From the NCBI GenBank assembly GCA_019247605.1, contig JAFBAS010000051.1, forward strand, positions 1-64,000: 64,000 bases of DNA, written 5' to 3'. Below the pieces are notes generated by a model. The model did no database searches. It had not been told where the DNA came from and saw only the letters and a program-made list of their open reading frames with translations. Positions 43,278 to 57,050 of the stretch are shown in pieces (positions within the stretch are counted from its first letter, which is position 1; each line of letters opens with the position of its first letter). Made by a program: the position numbers and the translations under genes. This stretch comes from Hyphomicrobiales bacterium. Lineage in GTDB: Bacteria > Pseudomonadota > Alphaproteobacteria > Rhizobiales > Beijerinckiaceae.

Positions 43278-44593
43278 GCCTTCGTCACGGGCTCACGCCG
43301 CGCGTCAAGCCGGTCGGGCCGCGAAAGAGTTCCGTCGTCTCGGTTCTCGACATCGGCACGAATAAAGTCGTCTGCCTCGTCGCTCGTCTCGACCCGATGG
43401 AGGCGAACGCCTCTTTGCGCGGACGCACGCATATGGGTCAGATCCTGGGCATCGGCCACCAGCGCTCGCAGGGGCTCAAAGCCGGCGTGATCAACGACCT
43501 CGAGCTTGCCGAGGAAACCATCCGCCAGACGGTGCATGCGGCCGAGCGCATGGCCAAGGTGCAGGTGAAGTCGAGCATCGTGAACATTTCGGGGGGTCGC
43601 CTTTCCTCGGAAGCGCTCGAGGGCCGCGCCGACACGCGCGGGCGCCCCGTGAGCGATGCCGATGTGCGGCTTGCCTTGTCGCGCGCGAGCGCCAATGCGG
43701 CGCGCCCCGGCCGTGCCGTGATGCATGCCTTGCCGAGAACCTTTGCGCTCGACGACGTGAACGGCGTGCGCGATCCGCGCGGCATGGTCGGCGAGACGCT
43801 GGGCGTCGGGATGACGGTGGTGTCCGCCGACGTGACCTCGGTGCGCAATCTCATGCTCGCCGTCGAGCGCTGTCATATCGAGGTCGAAGGCGTGGTGGCA
43901 TCCCCCTTCGCCTGCGGTCTGTCGACACTCGTCGACGACGAAGCCGAGATGGGTGCCGTCGTCGTCGATCTCGGCGCCGGCACGACGACCATCGGTGTCT
44001 TTGCCGGTGGCCGGCTGGTACATGCCGACGGTGTCGCGGTCGGAGGCAATCACGTGACGCTCGACGTGGCGCGCGGACTCTCGACAAGGCTTTCGGCGGC
44101 CGAGCGGCTCAAGACGCTCTACGGCTCCACCATCGCCACGGCTTCCGACGATCGCGAGACGATCGCAGTGCCGTCGGTCGAAGCGCATGAGCCGGCCGAG
44201 GAAGCTCATATCCCGCGCGCCCAGCTCGTGCGCATCATCAAGCCGCGTGTCGAGGAAATCCTCGAGCTCGTGCGGGACCGGTTGCGCAAGAACGGCCTCG
44301 CGCCGGAGGGCCGCCGCTATGTGTTCACCGGCGGAGGAAGCCAGCTCACGGGCCTCACCGACACCGCAAGCCGCATTCTTTCGAAGCAAGTTCGCATCGG
44401 CCGGCCGCTCGGCGTCAAAGGCTTGCCGGAGGCCGCCAAAGGCCCCGCTTTCGCCGCCGCTATCGGCCTTCTGATTTATCCGCAGATCGCCGATGTCGAG
44501 CATTTCGAGCCGCGCGGCGAGAGCGGCATGTTGGCCGCTGCCGGGGACGGCTACTTCGCCAGAGTGGGGCGCTGGATAAAGGAAAGCTTTTGA
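43274..44593 (+). CDS. ftsA: cell division protein FtsA
   Basis: Actin-like ATPase that tethers FtsZ to the membrane. The 439-residue protein shows VLDIGTNKVVCLVARL (phosphate 1), the 1C insert region, VVVDLGAGTTTIGVF (phosphate 2) and VFTGGGSQLTGL (adenosine motif), and ends in an amphipathic GRWIKESF tail that serves as the membrane anchor. It overlaps ftsQ by 4 bp. Confidence 0.96.
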   Translation: MSLRHGLTPRVKPVGPRKSSVVSVLDIGTNKVVCLVARLDPMEANASLRGRTHMGQILGIGHQRSQGLKAGVINDLELAEETIRQTVHAAERMAKVQVKSSIVNISGGRLSSEALEGRADTRGRPVSDADVRLALSRASANAARPGRAVMHALPRTFALDDVNGVRDPRGMVGETLGVGMTVVSADVTSVRNLMLAVERCHIEVEGVVASPFACGLSTLVDDEAEMGAVVVDLGAGTTTIGVFAGGRLVHADGVAVGGNHVTLDVARGLSTRLSAAERLKTLYGSTIATASDDRETIAVPSVEAHEPAEEAHIPRAQLVRIIKPRVEEILELVRDRLRKNGLAPEGRRYVFTGGGSQLTGLTDTASRILSKQVRIGRPLGVKGLPEAAKGPAFAAAIGLLIYPQIADVEHFEPRGESGMLAAAGDGYFARVGRWIKESF

Positions 44594-44671
44594 GGGCGCG
44601 CGGCGGGCACGGTCCGGAGCGCGAAGAGAGACTGGAACAGGCGTTCGGTGGGACGCGCAAAAGATGAGGCC

Positions 44672-46342
44672 ATGGCGATGACGATCAATCTCAAAGCCCC
44701 GGACATCCGGGAACTGAAGCCCAGGATCACCGTGTTCGGCGTCGGCGGCGCCGGAGGCAATGCGGTCAACAACATGATCGAGAGCGGCCTGCAGGGGGTC
44801 GAGTTCGTCGTCATGAACACGGATGCCCAAGCCCTGTTGATGTCCAAGGCCGAACGGGTGATCCAGGCAGGCCTCGTGGTTACGCAGGGTCTCGGCGCCG
44901 GTTCCCATCCCGAGGTTGGGCGCGCCGCCGCCGAAGAGGTGATGGAGGAAATCCGCGATCATCTCGTCGGCGCGCATATGACCTTCGTCACCGCCGGCAT
45001 GGGCGGAGGCACCGGCACCGGGGCCGCACCCATCGTCGCCAAGGTCGCGCGCGAGATGGGCATCCTCACTGTCGGCGTCGTGACCAAGCCCTTCCAATTC
45101 GAGGGGCAACGGCGCATGCGGGTCGCTGAGCAAGGCATCGCCGAGCTGCAGCAGAGCGTGGACACGCTGATCGTCATTCCAAACCAGAACCTGTTCCGCG
45201 TGGCGAACGAGAAGACCACCTTCGCGGACGCCTTCGCCATGGCCGATCAGGTGCTCTATTCGGGTGTCGCCTGCATCACCGATCTCATGGTGAAGGAGGG
45301 GCTGATCAATCTCGACTTCGCCGATGTGCGCGCCGTAATGCGTGAAATGGGCAAGGCGATGATGGGGACGGGCGAATCCTCCGGCGACAAGCGCGCCTTG
45401 CAGGCAGCCGAAGCCGCGATCGCCAATCCGCTTCTCGACGAGACCTCGATGAGGGGGGCGCGCGGCCTCCTGATCTCGATCTCGGGCGGCAACGATATGA
45501 CACTTTACGAGGTGGACGAGGCGGCAACCCGCATTCGCGAGGAGGTGGATCAGGACGCCAACATCATCGTTGGAGCTACGTTCGATCAGGCGCTCGAAGG
45601 CGTGGTCCGCGTTTCGGTGGTGGCAACCGGCATCGATCAAATTGCCAATGTCATCGCGCAGACCGAAACAGTGTTGCCTCCATCGGCGGTGCAGCGCATC
45701 TCAGCCGCAACCGAGCGGTTGCGCCAAGAGGTACGGAGCACCGTCGCGGATCCCGCTTCCGTCACCGTGCCAGTGGTTCAATCCGCGCTCGCCGTCGAGG
45801 CGGAATTGCCATTCGCCGCCAATCTGGAAACCGTGGCCGCCTCGCGCTTCATCGAACCCCTTCCCGAAGATACGCGCCCCGGCCCCGAAATGGCGGAAGC
45901 CTTCATTCCCCCGCAACCCGAACGGCCGGTCGTGCGAGCTCCGCGCATGCCCCGCGTCGAGGATCTGCCGTTGCCGGGACAAAACCAGCTTCGCGCCGCG
46001 AAGGGCCTCGCACGTCCGGTGCAGCCAGTCGAGGCAAAACGCATGACGCTGCTGCAGCGTCTTGCCGCCGTCGGTCTTGGGCGACGGGAGGATGCGGAGG
46101 AGGAAGTTCCAGCCTCCTCGCCGGCGCAGGCCCAGCCTGCCGCGCAGCCTTCCGTGCCGCGGCAGATCGCGCCTCCGTCGCCGGCAGGATCCGCGGCAAG
46201 TCCTTCGGGGCGGCGAGTGCCGGCTCCTCCGGCGCCGCGCGCGCCGCACGGGCTCGATCAGCATGGCCGGCCCTTGCAGCAACGCACCTTCGAGGACGAT
46301 CAGCTCGAGATCCCGGCCTTCTTGCGGCGTCAATCCAATTGA
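44672..46342 (+). CDS. ftsZ: cell division protein FtsZ
   Basis: Tubulin-like GTPase that forms the division ring. The 556-residue protein has the usual N-terminal GTPase ([23 protein letters not shown] at 111-117; T7 loop NLDFAD) to about residue 320. A long Pro-, Ala- and Arg-rich C-terminal linker follows, ending [11 protein letters not shown], which contains the conserved [10 protein letters not shown]-type peptide that binds FtsA. Such long linkers are typical of Hyphomicrobiales FtsZ. Start at ATG 44672 with GATGAGG upstream; an in-frame earlier ATG at 44648 is unlikely. Confidence 0.97.
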   Translation: MAMTINLKAPDIRELKPRITVFGVGGAGGNAVNNMIESGLQGVEFVVMNTDAQALLMSKAERVIQAGLVVTQGLGAGSHPEVGRAAAEEVMEEIRDHLVGAHMTFVTAGMGGGTGTGAAPIVAKVAREMGILTVGVVTKPFQFEGQRRMRVAEQGIAELQQSVDTLIVIPNQNLFRVANEKTTFADAFAMADQVLYSGVACITDLMVKEGLINLDFADVRAVMREMGKAMMGTGESSGDKRALQAAEAAIANPLLDETSMRGARGLLISISGGNDMTLYEVDEAATRIREEVDQDANIIVGATFDQALEGVVRVSVVATGIDQIANVIAQTETVLPPSAVQRISAATERLRQEVRSTVADPASVTVPVVQSALAVEAELPFAANLETVAASRFIEPLPEDTRPGPEMAEAFIPPQPERPVVRAPRMPRVEDLPLPGQNQLRAAKGLARPVQPVEAKRMTLLQRLAAVGLGRREDAEEEVPASSPAQAQPAAQPSVPRQIAPPSPAGSAASPSGRRVPAPPAPRAPHGLDQHGRPLQQRTFEDDQLEIPAFLRRQSN

Positions 46343-46795
46343 ACGCCGCGAGGCGTTCATCGCCGTTCGGGTGCCTTCGCCAGGATCTTTCCCGTATTGA
46401 CAGGGGGGCCCCCGAGCGAGCTTTTGTCTTGGTGAAGCACGGATATCGCTCACAAAAGCCAGTATTTTGCCCCCTTTAGCCGGCATTTCGAGGCTCGCGA
46501 GAATGTGCGTTGTTTTTCATCAACAGTTTGTAAACAAAAGATAAATGCCTGTAACAGACGGTAAGAAAGAGTGACTTGGCGCCCGCTCATGGCGCGTCTA
46601 AGGTCCGCAGTCGAGACATGATTTCGACTCGATGATGGCGAAGCGACGATCACGTCTGGGTTGAATGCTACCGCGATCCAAGCCCCGCCCTACCCGAAGC
46701 TGCAAGATCGGCGTTCTTCGTGACGGCTTCCTCAATACCGGCAAGGCATCCCCCTCGGATCCTCTCAAAGACCGGTTCGGACCAGAGATGACTTG
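46343..46795. promoter_or_regulatory. ftsZ-lpxC intergenic region
   Basis: About 450 bp with no gene. GCTTTTGT (46420-46427) pairs with ACAAAAGC (46452-46459), a candidate terminator for the ftsZ operon. At 46527-46538 TTTGT-AA-ACAAA is a spaced palindrome within an AT-rich stretch (46505-46560) and is a plausible operator/promoter for lpxC. No CtrA-type pair was found here. Confidence 0.35.
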
Positions 46796-47743
46796 ATGCG
46801 ATATGATGCTCAACACACGGTCGAGCGGCCGGTCACCGTTGAAGGGATCGGGGTTCACACCGGCAAATCTGCGACCGCGACGATTCGCCCGGCGGGCGCG
46901 GGCGTAGGCATCAAATTCATCCGCAGCGATCTCAATCCTGGCATTTCCGTTCCGGCACGCTACGATTCGGTATGCGCCACCGATCTGTGCACGGTGATCG
47001 GCGACGGGTCGGGCGCCAGCATCTCGACGGTGGAGCATCTCCTGTCTGCGCTCGCGGCGTTGGGCGTCGACAATGCGATCGTCGAGGTCGACGGTCCCGA
47101 GATGCCCATCATGGACGGCTCGGCTGCTGCCTTTGTCGAGGCGATCGAGGAGGCGGGTTTGCTCGAGCTGCCGGCACGCCGGCGCTACATCAAGGTCCTG
47201 CGCAAAGTACGAGTGGAGCACGGCTCCTCCTTCGCGGAACTCTCACCCAATGTCAGAGGCTTGAAGGTCGATGTCGAGGTCGATTTCGAAAGCTCGGTGA
47301 TCGGGCGTCAGCGGACGCGCTTTGATCTGACGCGCGAGGCTTTTCGCCGTGAGCTGTCGAAGGCACGCACCTTTGGATTCGTCAAGGACGTCGAGCGCTT
47401 GTGGAAAGTCGGCATGGCGCTTGGCGCCTCGCTCGAAAATACCATCGCGATCGGCGACGAGCGCGTGCTGAACACCGAAGGACTACGCTACCGCGACGAA
47501 TTCGCACGCCACAAAGCGCTCGACGCGATCGGCGACTTGACGCTCGCGGGCCTGCCGATCATCGGGTCCTTCCGCTCTTATCGGGGCGGGCACCGCTTGA
47601 ACATCGGCGTGATCGAAGCTTTGTTCGCCGACAAATCCTCATACCGGGTCGTCGAGGCGGCGGTGCCGGCGATGAGCTCGCATCGGGGCGACTTTGTCCC
47701 AGCGGGCATTCCAGCGGCCGCTTTTGCGCCGGACATGAGCTGA
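46796..47743 (+). CDS. lpxC: UDP-3-O-acyl-N-acetylglucosamine deacetylase
   Basis: LpxC removes the acetyl group in the first committed step of lipid A synthesis. The 315-residue protein shows TVEGIGVHTGK, VEHLLSALAALGVDNA (a zinc histidine near residue 81), PEMPIMDGSAAAFV, and RHKALDAIGDL with the second histidine and the zinc aspartate. GGHRLNIG (catalytic histidine) is present, so it should be active. An in-frame TTG precedes the ATG by one codon. It follows ftsZ after ~450 bp, the standard order. Confidence 0.96.
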   Translation: MRYDAQHTVERPVTVEGIGVHTGKSATATIRPAGAGVGIKFIRSDLNPGISVPARYDSVCATDLCTVIGDGSGASISTVEHLLSALAALGVDNAIVEVDGPEMPIMDGSAAAFVEAIEEAGLLELPARRRYIKVLRKVRVEHGSSFAELSPNVRGLKVDVEVDFESSVIGRQRTRFDLTREAFRRELSKARTFGFVKDVERLWKVGMALGASLENTIAIGDERVLNTEGLRYRDEFARHKALDAIGDLTLAGLPIIGSFRSYRGGHRLNIGVIEALFADKSSYRVVEAAVPAMSSHRGDFVPAGIPAAAFAPDMS

Positions 47744-47801
47744 TTGCACGCTCGACGGCTTACCTCCTAATCGTTCCGACCATCTCAGCCGCAGGCATAA
47801 A

Positions 47802-47819
47802 CCTCATTTGAAGATGAGG
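47802..47819. terminator. hairpin downstream of lpxC
   Basis: CCTCAT (47802-47807) and ATGAGG (47814-47819) form a 6-bp stem with a TTGAAG loop, about 60 bp after the lpxC stop. It overlaps the 3' end of the small minus-strand frame. Confidence 0.3.
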
Positions 47820-47968
47820 CTCGCGCGCGCGCCGCACATGTGCCTCTCGCCGCCGGCTTCGCCAATGGTGCGCGTTTGGGCGCGGATAGGAAAGCGGCCG
47901 CGCATCGGTTCGCCGCAATTGCGACATTCCGCGAGGCTTAAAGAATCAGGCCTCAACCTGTCTTTCAT
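47804..47968 (-). CDS. possible small zinc-ribbon-like protein
   Basis: This 54-residue frame lies alone in the gap between lpxC and bamD, on the opposite strand. It reads MKDRLRPDSLSLAECRNCGEPMRG and later ERHMCGARASLIF, so it has a C-x2-C and an H-M-C that could hold a metal. Codon use is protein-like (mostly G/C third bases). The ATG at 47968 has only a weak ribosome-binding site. I do not recognise a named family. Confidence 0.4.
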   Translation of the reverse strand: MKDRLRPDSLSLAECRNCGEPMRGRFPIRAQTRTIGEAGGERHMCGARASLIFK

Positions 47969-48121
47969 CTTTTTTGCTGAGTGAGGTGGAGGGTTCGGAA
48001 CGGACGGCAAATCGCGTCCCTGCGCCCGACGAAACGCCCGGCGAAAGCGGGTGACGAAGGGCAGCGATTTGTGTAAAAGGCGCTCGGCGCGGGCACGGGG
48101 CAGAAGGTGGACAGACGAGCC

Positions 48122-49027
48122 ATGCTCATCGAAAGGCAACGATTTTCCCGAAAAGGGCCGTCTGCGACGCGCGCCGCCCTGGTGCTCGCGGGTGCGATGG
48201 CGCTCGCAGGCTGCGACACGGTTGCCGATTCGATCGAGAATTTCAATCCGTTCAGCGACAAGAAGCCTTACAAGCCGGAGGTCGTGAACGACATTCCGCC
48301 CGATAAGCTCTACAATGACGGCCTCGGCCGCATGGCGAATTCCGACTATCCGGGCGCGTCGAAGAAATTTGCCCAGATCGACAAGCAGTACCCTTACACG
48401 GACATCGCGCGCAAAGGCCTTCTGATGACGGCCTATACGCAATACCAGGGCAAGCAATACGACGAAGCTGTGACCAGCGCGAAGCGCTATATCGAGCAAA
48501 ACCCGAAGGGCGATGATGCGGCCTACGCGCAGTACCTCATGGCCATGTCCTACTACAATCAGATCACCGACGTTTCGCGCGACCAGGACCGCACTCAGAA
48601 AGCGGCGCAAGCCCTGCAACAACTCATCACCGATTATCCGAATTCCGAATACGCGTCCGACGCGCGCTACAAACTCCAGGTCGCGATGGACAATCTCGCC
48701 GGTGCGCAAATGTATGTCGGCCGCTACTATCTGGAAAAGCACCAATATCCCGCGGCCATCAATCGCTTCCGCCAGGTGATCGCCCACTACCAGACCACCA
48801 GGCACGTCGAAGAGGCGCTCGAACGGCTGACGGAGGCCTATTTCGCGCTCGGCGTCACCAATGAGGCGCAGACCGCCGCGGCCGTGCTCGGCCACAACTT
48901 CCCGGACAGTCCTTGGTACAAGGACGCCTATAAGCTCCTTCAGACAAACGGCCTCGAGCCGCGCGAGGACAAAGGCTCCTGGTTGAGCAGGGCCATGGAT
49001 GGCTTCAAGAGCATCGCCGCCTTCTGA
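48122..49027 (+). CDS. bamD: outer membrane assembly lipoprotein BamD
   Basis: BamD is the essential lipoprotein of the BAM complex that inserts outer-membrane beta-barrels. The 301-residue protein has a lipoprotein signal with lipobox LAGC (C31), followed by tetratricopeptide-like helical repeats (LYNDGLGRMANSDYPGASKKF, GKQYDEAVTSAKRYIEQNP, YPAAINRFRQVIAHY). Start at ATG 48122, GAAGGTGG upstream; an in-frame GTG at 48107 is possible. It precedes recN by 12 bp. Confidence 0.95.
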   Translation: MLIERQRFSRKGPSATRAALVLAGAMALAGCDTVADSIENFNPFSDKKPYKPEVVNDIPPDKLYNDGLGRMANSDYPGASKKFAQIDKQYPYTDIARKGLLMTAYTQYQGKQYDEAVTSAKRYIEQNPKGDDAAYAQYLMAMSYYNQITDVSRDQDRTQKAAQALQQLITDYPNSEYASDARYKLQVAMDNLAGAQMYVGRYYLEKHQYPAAINRFRQVIAHYQTTRHVEEALERLTEAYFALGVTNEAQTAAAVLGHNFPDSPWYKDAYKLLQTNGLEPREDKGSWLSRAMDGFKSIAAF

Positions 49028-49039
49028 GCGAGTGCGGCC

Positions 49040-52957
<3,918 letters not shown>

Positions 52958-52965
52958 GATTCGAA

Positions 52966-53604
52966 ATGCGCATCATCAACCACGAGGACGTGCTCACCGA
53001 GGGTCTCAAGGCGCTTCCGCGTCTCGACAAGCGCTGGCGAGCCGTCATCAAGGGCTGCGATCGGCCGCCCTTGCGACGGCGTGAAGGAGGCTTCGCTGGC
53101 CTGTGCGCCATCATCGTCTCCCAGCAATTGTCTGTGGCGAGCGCCAACGCGATCTGGGCCAAGTTCACCGCGCGCATCGCGCCCTTGACGCCGCACGCGA
53201 TGCTCGCTGCGACTGACGAAGACCTTCGCCTTGCGGGCTTGTCCCGGCCGAAACAGCGCAGCTTGCGAGCGCTCGCGAAAGCACTCGTCGAGGGTTCGCT
53301 TGTGCTCGACACGCTCCACGGCGCGACGCCCGAAGAGGTGCACGCCGCCTTGACTATGGTGAGCGGCATCGGGCCTTGGACCGCGGATATCTATCTCATG
53401 GCGTGCATCGGCCACGCGGATGCCTTCGCGGCGGGCGACCTTGCCCTGCAGGAGGCGGCGCGCCATGCCTTCCGCCTCGAGCAGCGCCCGAGCGAGAAAG
53501 AGCTCGTGGAGCTCGCCGAAGCCTGGCGGCCGTGGCGCGGCGTCGCGGCGCGCGTCCTGTGGAGCTATTACCGTGCCGTGAAGAGGCGGGAAGGGATGAC
53601 GTGA
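52966..53604 (+). CDS. DNA-3-methyladenine glycosylase II family protein
   Basis: The 212-residue HhH-GPD protein resembles AlkA/MAG DNA glycosylases, which remove alkylated purines. The helix-hairpin-helix reads MVSGIGPWTADIYLMACIG and the catalytic aspartate is D158 in AFAAGDLALQ. The N-terminal AlkA domain of E. coli is missing; the length matches the shorter bacterial MAG group. Its TGA is the TGA of GTGAGTA in array 4. Confidence 0.9.
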   Translation: MRIINHEDVLTEGLKALPRLDKRWRAVIKGCDRPPLRRREGGFAGLCAIIVSQQLSVASANAIWAKFTARIAPLTPHAMLAATDEDLRLAGLSRPKQRSLRALAKALVEGSLVLDTLHGATPEEVHAALTMVSGIGPWTADIYLMACIGHADAFAAGDLALQEAARHAFRLEQRPSEKELVELAEAWRPWRGVAARVLWSYYRAVKRREGMT

Positions 53605-53662
53605 GTAGCGGCTAACGAGAGGAAGCCTATTCGCCACTATCTACTCGCCCATTTCCTTCTCA
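53602..53662. repeat. heptad repeat array 4 (AlkA gene to kynA)
   Basis: The left arm is GTGAGTA, GCGGCTA, ACGAGAG. The right arm, read on the minus strand from 53662, is GTGAGAA, GGAAATG, GCGAGTA, GATAGTG, GCGAATA. It sits between convergent genes, and both stop codons fall in GTGA units, as for array 2. Confidence 0.75.
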
Positions 53663-54502
53663 CAGTTTTGTCCGCAACCTCCAAAGCTCGGGAAAGAGCA
53701 CGGTGTCGAGCATTTTGCGCAGGTAGTCGACGCCCGCAGTCCCGCCCGTGCCGCGCTTGAATCCGATGATGCGCTCCACGGTGGTCACATGGCGGAACCG
53801 CCAAAGGCGAAAAGCGTCCTCGAGGTCGACCAACTCCTCGGCGAGCTCGTAAAGATCGAAATTCGCTTCCGGTTCCCGGTAAACCCGGGTCCAGGCCGCC
53901 TGCACGCTGTCGTTGGGCGCGAGCTTCTCGGTAAAATCGCGATGCAGGAGCGAGGCGTCGATCGGAAAGCCGCGACGTGCCAAAACGGCGATCGCTTCGT
54001 CGTAAAGGGAAGGCTCCGAAAGCACTTGTCGCAGCTCGTCGGCGACTGCAGGGTTTGTCGCATGGGGCGTGAGCATCGCCCGGTTCTTGTTGCCGAGACG
54101 AAACTCGATCTCGCGATATTGGAACGACTGAAAGCCAGATGAGGTGCCGAGGTAAGGGCGGAGCGCGGTGTATTCGCTCGGCGTCATCGTGGCGAGCACA
54201 CTCCAGGCCTGAACGAGCTGTTCCATGATTCGCGAGACGCGTGCCAGCATCTTGAATACGGACGGAAGCTTGTCCGCGCGCAAGCCCTCGATCGCGCCCT
54301 TGAGCTCATGCAGCATGAGCTTCATCCAGAGCTCGCTCGTCTGATGCTGAATGATGAACAGCATCTCATTGCGGTCAGGCGAGAGCGGTTCTTGCGCATC
54401 GAGGATACGATCAAGCCGTAAATATTGGCCGTACGACATCGTGCTCGCGTCCGGGAGTGCATTCGCGCCCAGCGCGGCCCTGCCCTTTTGCCTCTCGTTC
54501 AT
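53660..54502 (-). CDS. kynA: tryptophan 2,3-dioxygenase
   Basis: KynA oxidises L-tryptophan to N-formylkynurenine, the first step of the kynurenine route, with a heme cofactor. The 280-residue protein starts with [11 protein letters not shown]; the family core [43 protein letters not shown] (as [15 protein letters not shown] here), and [19 protein letters not shown] are present, and the C-terminal [16 protein letters not shown] motif binds substrate. Its ATG overlaps the kynU stop by 4 bp. Confidence 0.95.
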   Translation of the reverse strand: MNERQKGRAALGANALPDASTMSYGQYLRLDRILDAQEPLSPDRNEMLFIIQHQTSELWMKLMLHELKGAIEGLRADKLPSVFKMLARVSRIMEQLVQAWSVLATMTPSEYTALRPYLGTSSGFQSFQYREIEFRLGNKNRAMLTPHATNPAVADELRQVLSEPSLYDEAIAVLARRGFPIDASLLHRDFTEKLAPNDSVQAAWTRVYREPEANFDLYELAEELVDLEDAFRLWRFRHVTTVERIIGFKRGTGGTAGVDYLRKMLDTVLFPELWRLRTKL

Positions 54503-55731
54503 GTCACCGCCTGACGCGCGGCGAGTGCCTTTTGGTTGAATGCGCCGCTTTCGAGGATATCGGCGATCGCGACCACCGCGTCATGGACGTCGACATAGCG
54601 CACATAGAGCGGCCCGAAACCGAACCGCATCACGTCGGGGGCGCGAAAATCACCGATCACGCCTCGCTCGATCAAAGCGCGCATCACGGCATAGCCGGCC
54701 TCGTGGGTGAGCGAGACGTGGTTGCCCCGTCGTTTTGCGTCGCGCAAGGTGGCAAGCCCGCACCCGAGCCGAGCCAGAAATTCGTCGTGAAGCTCGATCA
54801 TCAGATCGCCGAGCGCGCGGCCCTTGCGTTCGACCTCGGCCATCGAGACGCCCTCGAAAGCGTCGAGAGCCTTCTCGAAGGCCGCCATCGAGAGTATCTG
54901 CGGTGTCGAGCAAAGCATGTGGCGGACGCCGTCGGCGCGCCGGTAGCCGTCATCGAACCGGAAGGGCTCGGCGTGGCCGAACCAGCCCGTGAGCGGCTGG
55001 TCGAGCGCGCCCAAATGTCGTTCGGCCACGAAAATGTGGGAGGGCGCGCCGGGTCCGCCATTCAGGAATTTATAGCCGCAGCCGACCGCGAAATCCGCTT
55101 TTGTCCCGTCGAGCTGCAGATCGACGGCGCCCGAGGAATGTGCGAGATCCCAGACGATGAGCGCGCCCTTCGCATGAACCGCTTGCGTTACGAGCGCCAT
55201 GTCCTGAACCTCGGCGCTCCGGTAGTTCACATGCGAGAGGGTAACGACGCCCGTATCGGCATCGATCGCTTTCGCAACCTCGCCCGCCGGCACGAAGCGC
55301 GCCTCCTTTCCGAGAAGCCGCGCGACGCTGTCGACAATATGGTTGTCGGATGGAAAGTTGCCATGTTCCGCGAGGATCACTTTCCGATCCGGCCGCATCC
55401 GCGCCGCGGTGACGAGGAGCTTGAACAGATTGATCGAGATCGACTCCGTGACGATGACCTCATTAGGCTTCGCACCGAGAAGAGGCGCGAGCTTTGCGCC
55501 GACGCGCGCGGGCGACACATACCAGCCGGCTTCGTTCCATGAGCGGATGAGGCCTTCTCCCCATTCACGCTCGACGACGTTTACGACATGCTGGGCGACA
55601 CCGCGCGGCAAGGCCCCGAGCGAATTGCCGTCGAGATAGATGACATTCTCGTCGAGCTTGAAGCGAGCACGGCAGGCGCGGAGCGGATCGGAAGCATCGA
55701 GCGCCTGGCAATCGTCGCGGGTGATCGGCAT
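54499..55731 (-). CDS. kynU: kynureninase
   Basis: KynU is a PLP enzyme that cleaves kynurenine to anthranilate and alanine. The 410-residue protein starts at the ATG at 55731 ([17 protein letters not shown]); the open frame runs 117 codons further but without family likeness. The PLP lysine is K221 in [29 protein letters not shown] and SWNEAGWYV are family motifs. The first gene of a kynU-kynA operon. Arylformamidase (kynB), which links the two steps, is not in this window. Confidence 0.95.
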   Translation of the reverse strand: MPITRDDCQALDASDPLRACRARFKLDENVIYLDGNSLGALPRGVAQHVVNVVEREWGEGLIRSWNEAGWYVSPARVGAKLAPLLGAKPNEVIVTESISINLFKLLVTAARMRPDRKVILAEHGNFPSDNHIVDSVARLLGKEARFVPAGEVAKAIDADTGVVTLSHVNYRSAEVQDMALVTQAVHAKGALIVWDLAHSSGAVDLQLDGTKADFAVGCGYKFLNGGPGAPSHIFVAERHLGALDQPLTGWFGHAEPFRFDDGYRRADGVRHMLCSTPQILSMAAFEKALDAFEGVSMAEVERKGRALGDLMIELHDEFLARLGCGLATLRDAKRRGNHVSLTHEAGYAVMRALIERGVIGDFRAPDVMRFGFGPLYVRYVDVHDAVVAIADILESGAFNQKALAARQAVT

Positions 55732-55935
55732 TTGAGAATCTCGTCTGGCCAGCCGAATGTTCGGCGGGGGAGGCAAAACATTTTTAAGCCTGAAGCCATG
55801 CGACGCAAGGGCGGCATAAGCTTGCCGAGGGCGCGCGAGCATATCGGCCTGGGCTCTCCGCTCGCGAGGGCTTGCGGGCAAACGCATCCTGGACGACAAG
55901 ACCGGGTCAAGTCCCCGCGTCAAGGGAGGTCCCCG

Positions 55936-56493
55936 ATGGCCGAAGAGCCCACAGCGAATGATGTGCCAACGAAAGCCGCAGCTCAGGGCCCTGACAAGAG
56001 TTTTGTTCTGCCGATGATCGAGCGGCGCCGGATCGAAGCCGAGATACTCAAGGAGGTCTACGATACCCTGAAGGAAAGCCATGGTGTCGAGACGGCGAAG
56101 ACCACGATCGCCGAAGCGGTGCGCCGCTCCTCCAAGTCGCAGGCGAAGCGCTTTGCCGATGAGGCGCGCGCGCGAGAGGGCCGCACCTCAATGGCGAGCT
56201 TTTTGGCGCTTCGTCCGCTTTGGACGATGAATGGCGCGCTCGAGATCGAGATGGTCGAGGAGACGAACTCACGGCTCGCTTACAACGTCACGCGCTGCCG
56301 TTACGCGGAGATGTATCGCGCGATGGGGCTTGGCGAGATCGGCCACCTGCTTTCCTGCCAACGAGACGGCACATTCTGCGAAGGATATGACGAAAGGCTC
56401 AAGCTCACCCGCACCCAGACTCTCATGCAGGGGGCGAGCCATTGCGATTTTCGCTACGTCTACGAAAAGGGGGAAAAGGCCCCCGAGCGATAG
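55936..56493 (+). CDS. L-2-amino-thiazoline-4-carboxylic acid hydrolase-like protein
   Basis: The 185-residue protein matches the ATC hydrolase family, whose Pseudomonas member opens the ring of L-2-aminothiazoline-4-carboxylate on the way to cysteine. ATG at 55936 with GGGAGG eight bases upstream. Recognised segments are ILKEVYDTLKESHGVETAKTT, NVTRCRYAEMYRAMG, and the C-terminal LKLTRTQTLMQGASHCDFRY. It is divergent from kynU, sharing a 200-bp promoter region. The real substrate may differ, since many homologues sit in unrelated contexts. Confidence 0.78.
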   Translation: MAEEPTANDVPTKAAAQGPDKSFVLPMIERRRIEAEILKEVYDTLKESHGVETAKTTIAEAVRRSSKSQAKRFADEARAREGRTSMASFLALRPLWTMNGALEIEMVEETNSRLAYNVTRCRYAEMYRAMGLGEIGHLLSCQRDGTFCEGYDERLKLTRTQTLMQGASHCDFRYVYEKGEKAPER

Positions 56494-56573
56494 CCGCTGA
56501 TAGGCCGCTCGTTTTCCTGGAGCTTCCCTGCTCGGCGCTTCACGATCTCGGCACCACGACGTACTGTGAAACC

Positions 56574-56809
56574 ATGAAGAACATCACAGTTTCACTTGAC
56601 GATGCGATCTGTCGGCGGGTACGCATGATCGCGGCCGAACGGGACACTTCCGTCTCGGCGCTCGTGAGACGCTTTCTCGTGGAGCTCGGGTCCGAGGAGA
56701 GCGAAACCGAACGCTTGAACGGAAGGAGCATCTGCTTCGCGAAAGCATCACTCGATTCCGGGCTTCAGACCGGCTCTCTCGCGACGACATCCATGGTCGA
56801 TGTGGATGA
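56574..56809 (+). pseudogene. ribbon-helix-helix antitoxin gene with a 1-nt frameshift
   Basis: The start reads MKNITVSLDDAICRRVRMIA and ERDTSVSALVRRFL, a ribbon-helix-helix DNA-binding domain of VapB type. After ESETER the frame is off by one: restoring a missing C near 56714 gives LERKEHLLRESITRFRASD and LSRDDIHGRCG, a good antitoxin tail that ends at TGA 56807-56809 and overlaps the PIN start (ATGA). As written, the frame runs on to 56888 with an unrelated tail. Confidence 0.75.
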
Positions 56810-57050
56810 GAGCGCGACATTTCCTCGACACGAATATTCTTCTCTATTCCATCAGCAGCCATCCGGGCGAGGTTGCAAAACGCGATAGTGCCCGCCTGCT
56901 CCTGGATGCTTTTCGTATTGGGACAGCGCCATTATCGCCGCAGCCCCTGCGCTTGGATGCGGTGAGCTCTACTCGGAAGATATGAGCCATGGTCGAGAGA
57001 TCGACGGTATTCTGATCATCAATCCATTTCGACCAAATTTCGTAAGCTGA
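56806..57050 (+). pseudogene. PIN-domain toxin remnant with internal deletion
   Basis: The start reads MRARHFLDTNILLYSISSHP, the N-terminus of a PIN toxin, up to SARLLLD at about 56907. The sequence then jumps, in another frame, to YWDSAIIAAAPALGCGELYS and EDMSHGREIDGILIINPF, the family C-terminus, ending in TGA at 57048-57050. The middle of the domain (tens of residues) is missing, so it is not functional. It pairs with the frameshifted antitoxin just upstream. Confidence 0.78.

Noticed and set aside
43133-45640. Long minus-strand frame of 835 codons opposite ftsA and ftsZ
   Set aside because: Antisense shadow of two well-identified genes; no family likeness or ribosome-binding site.
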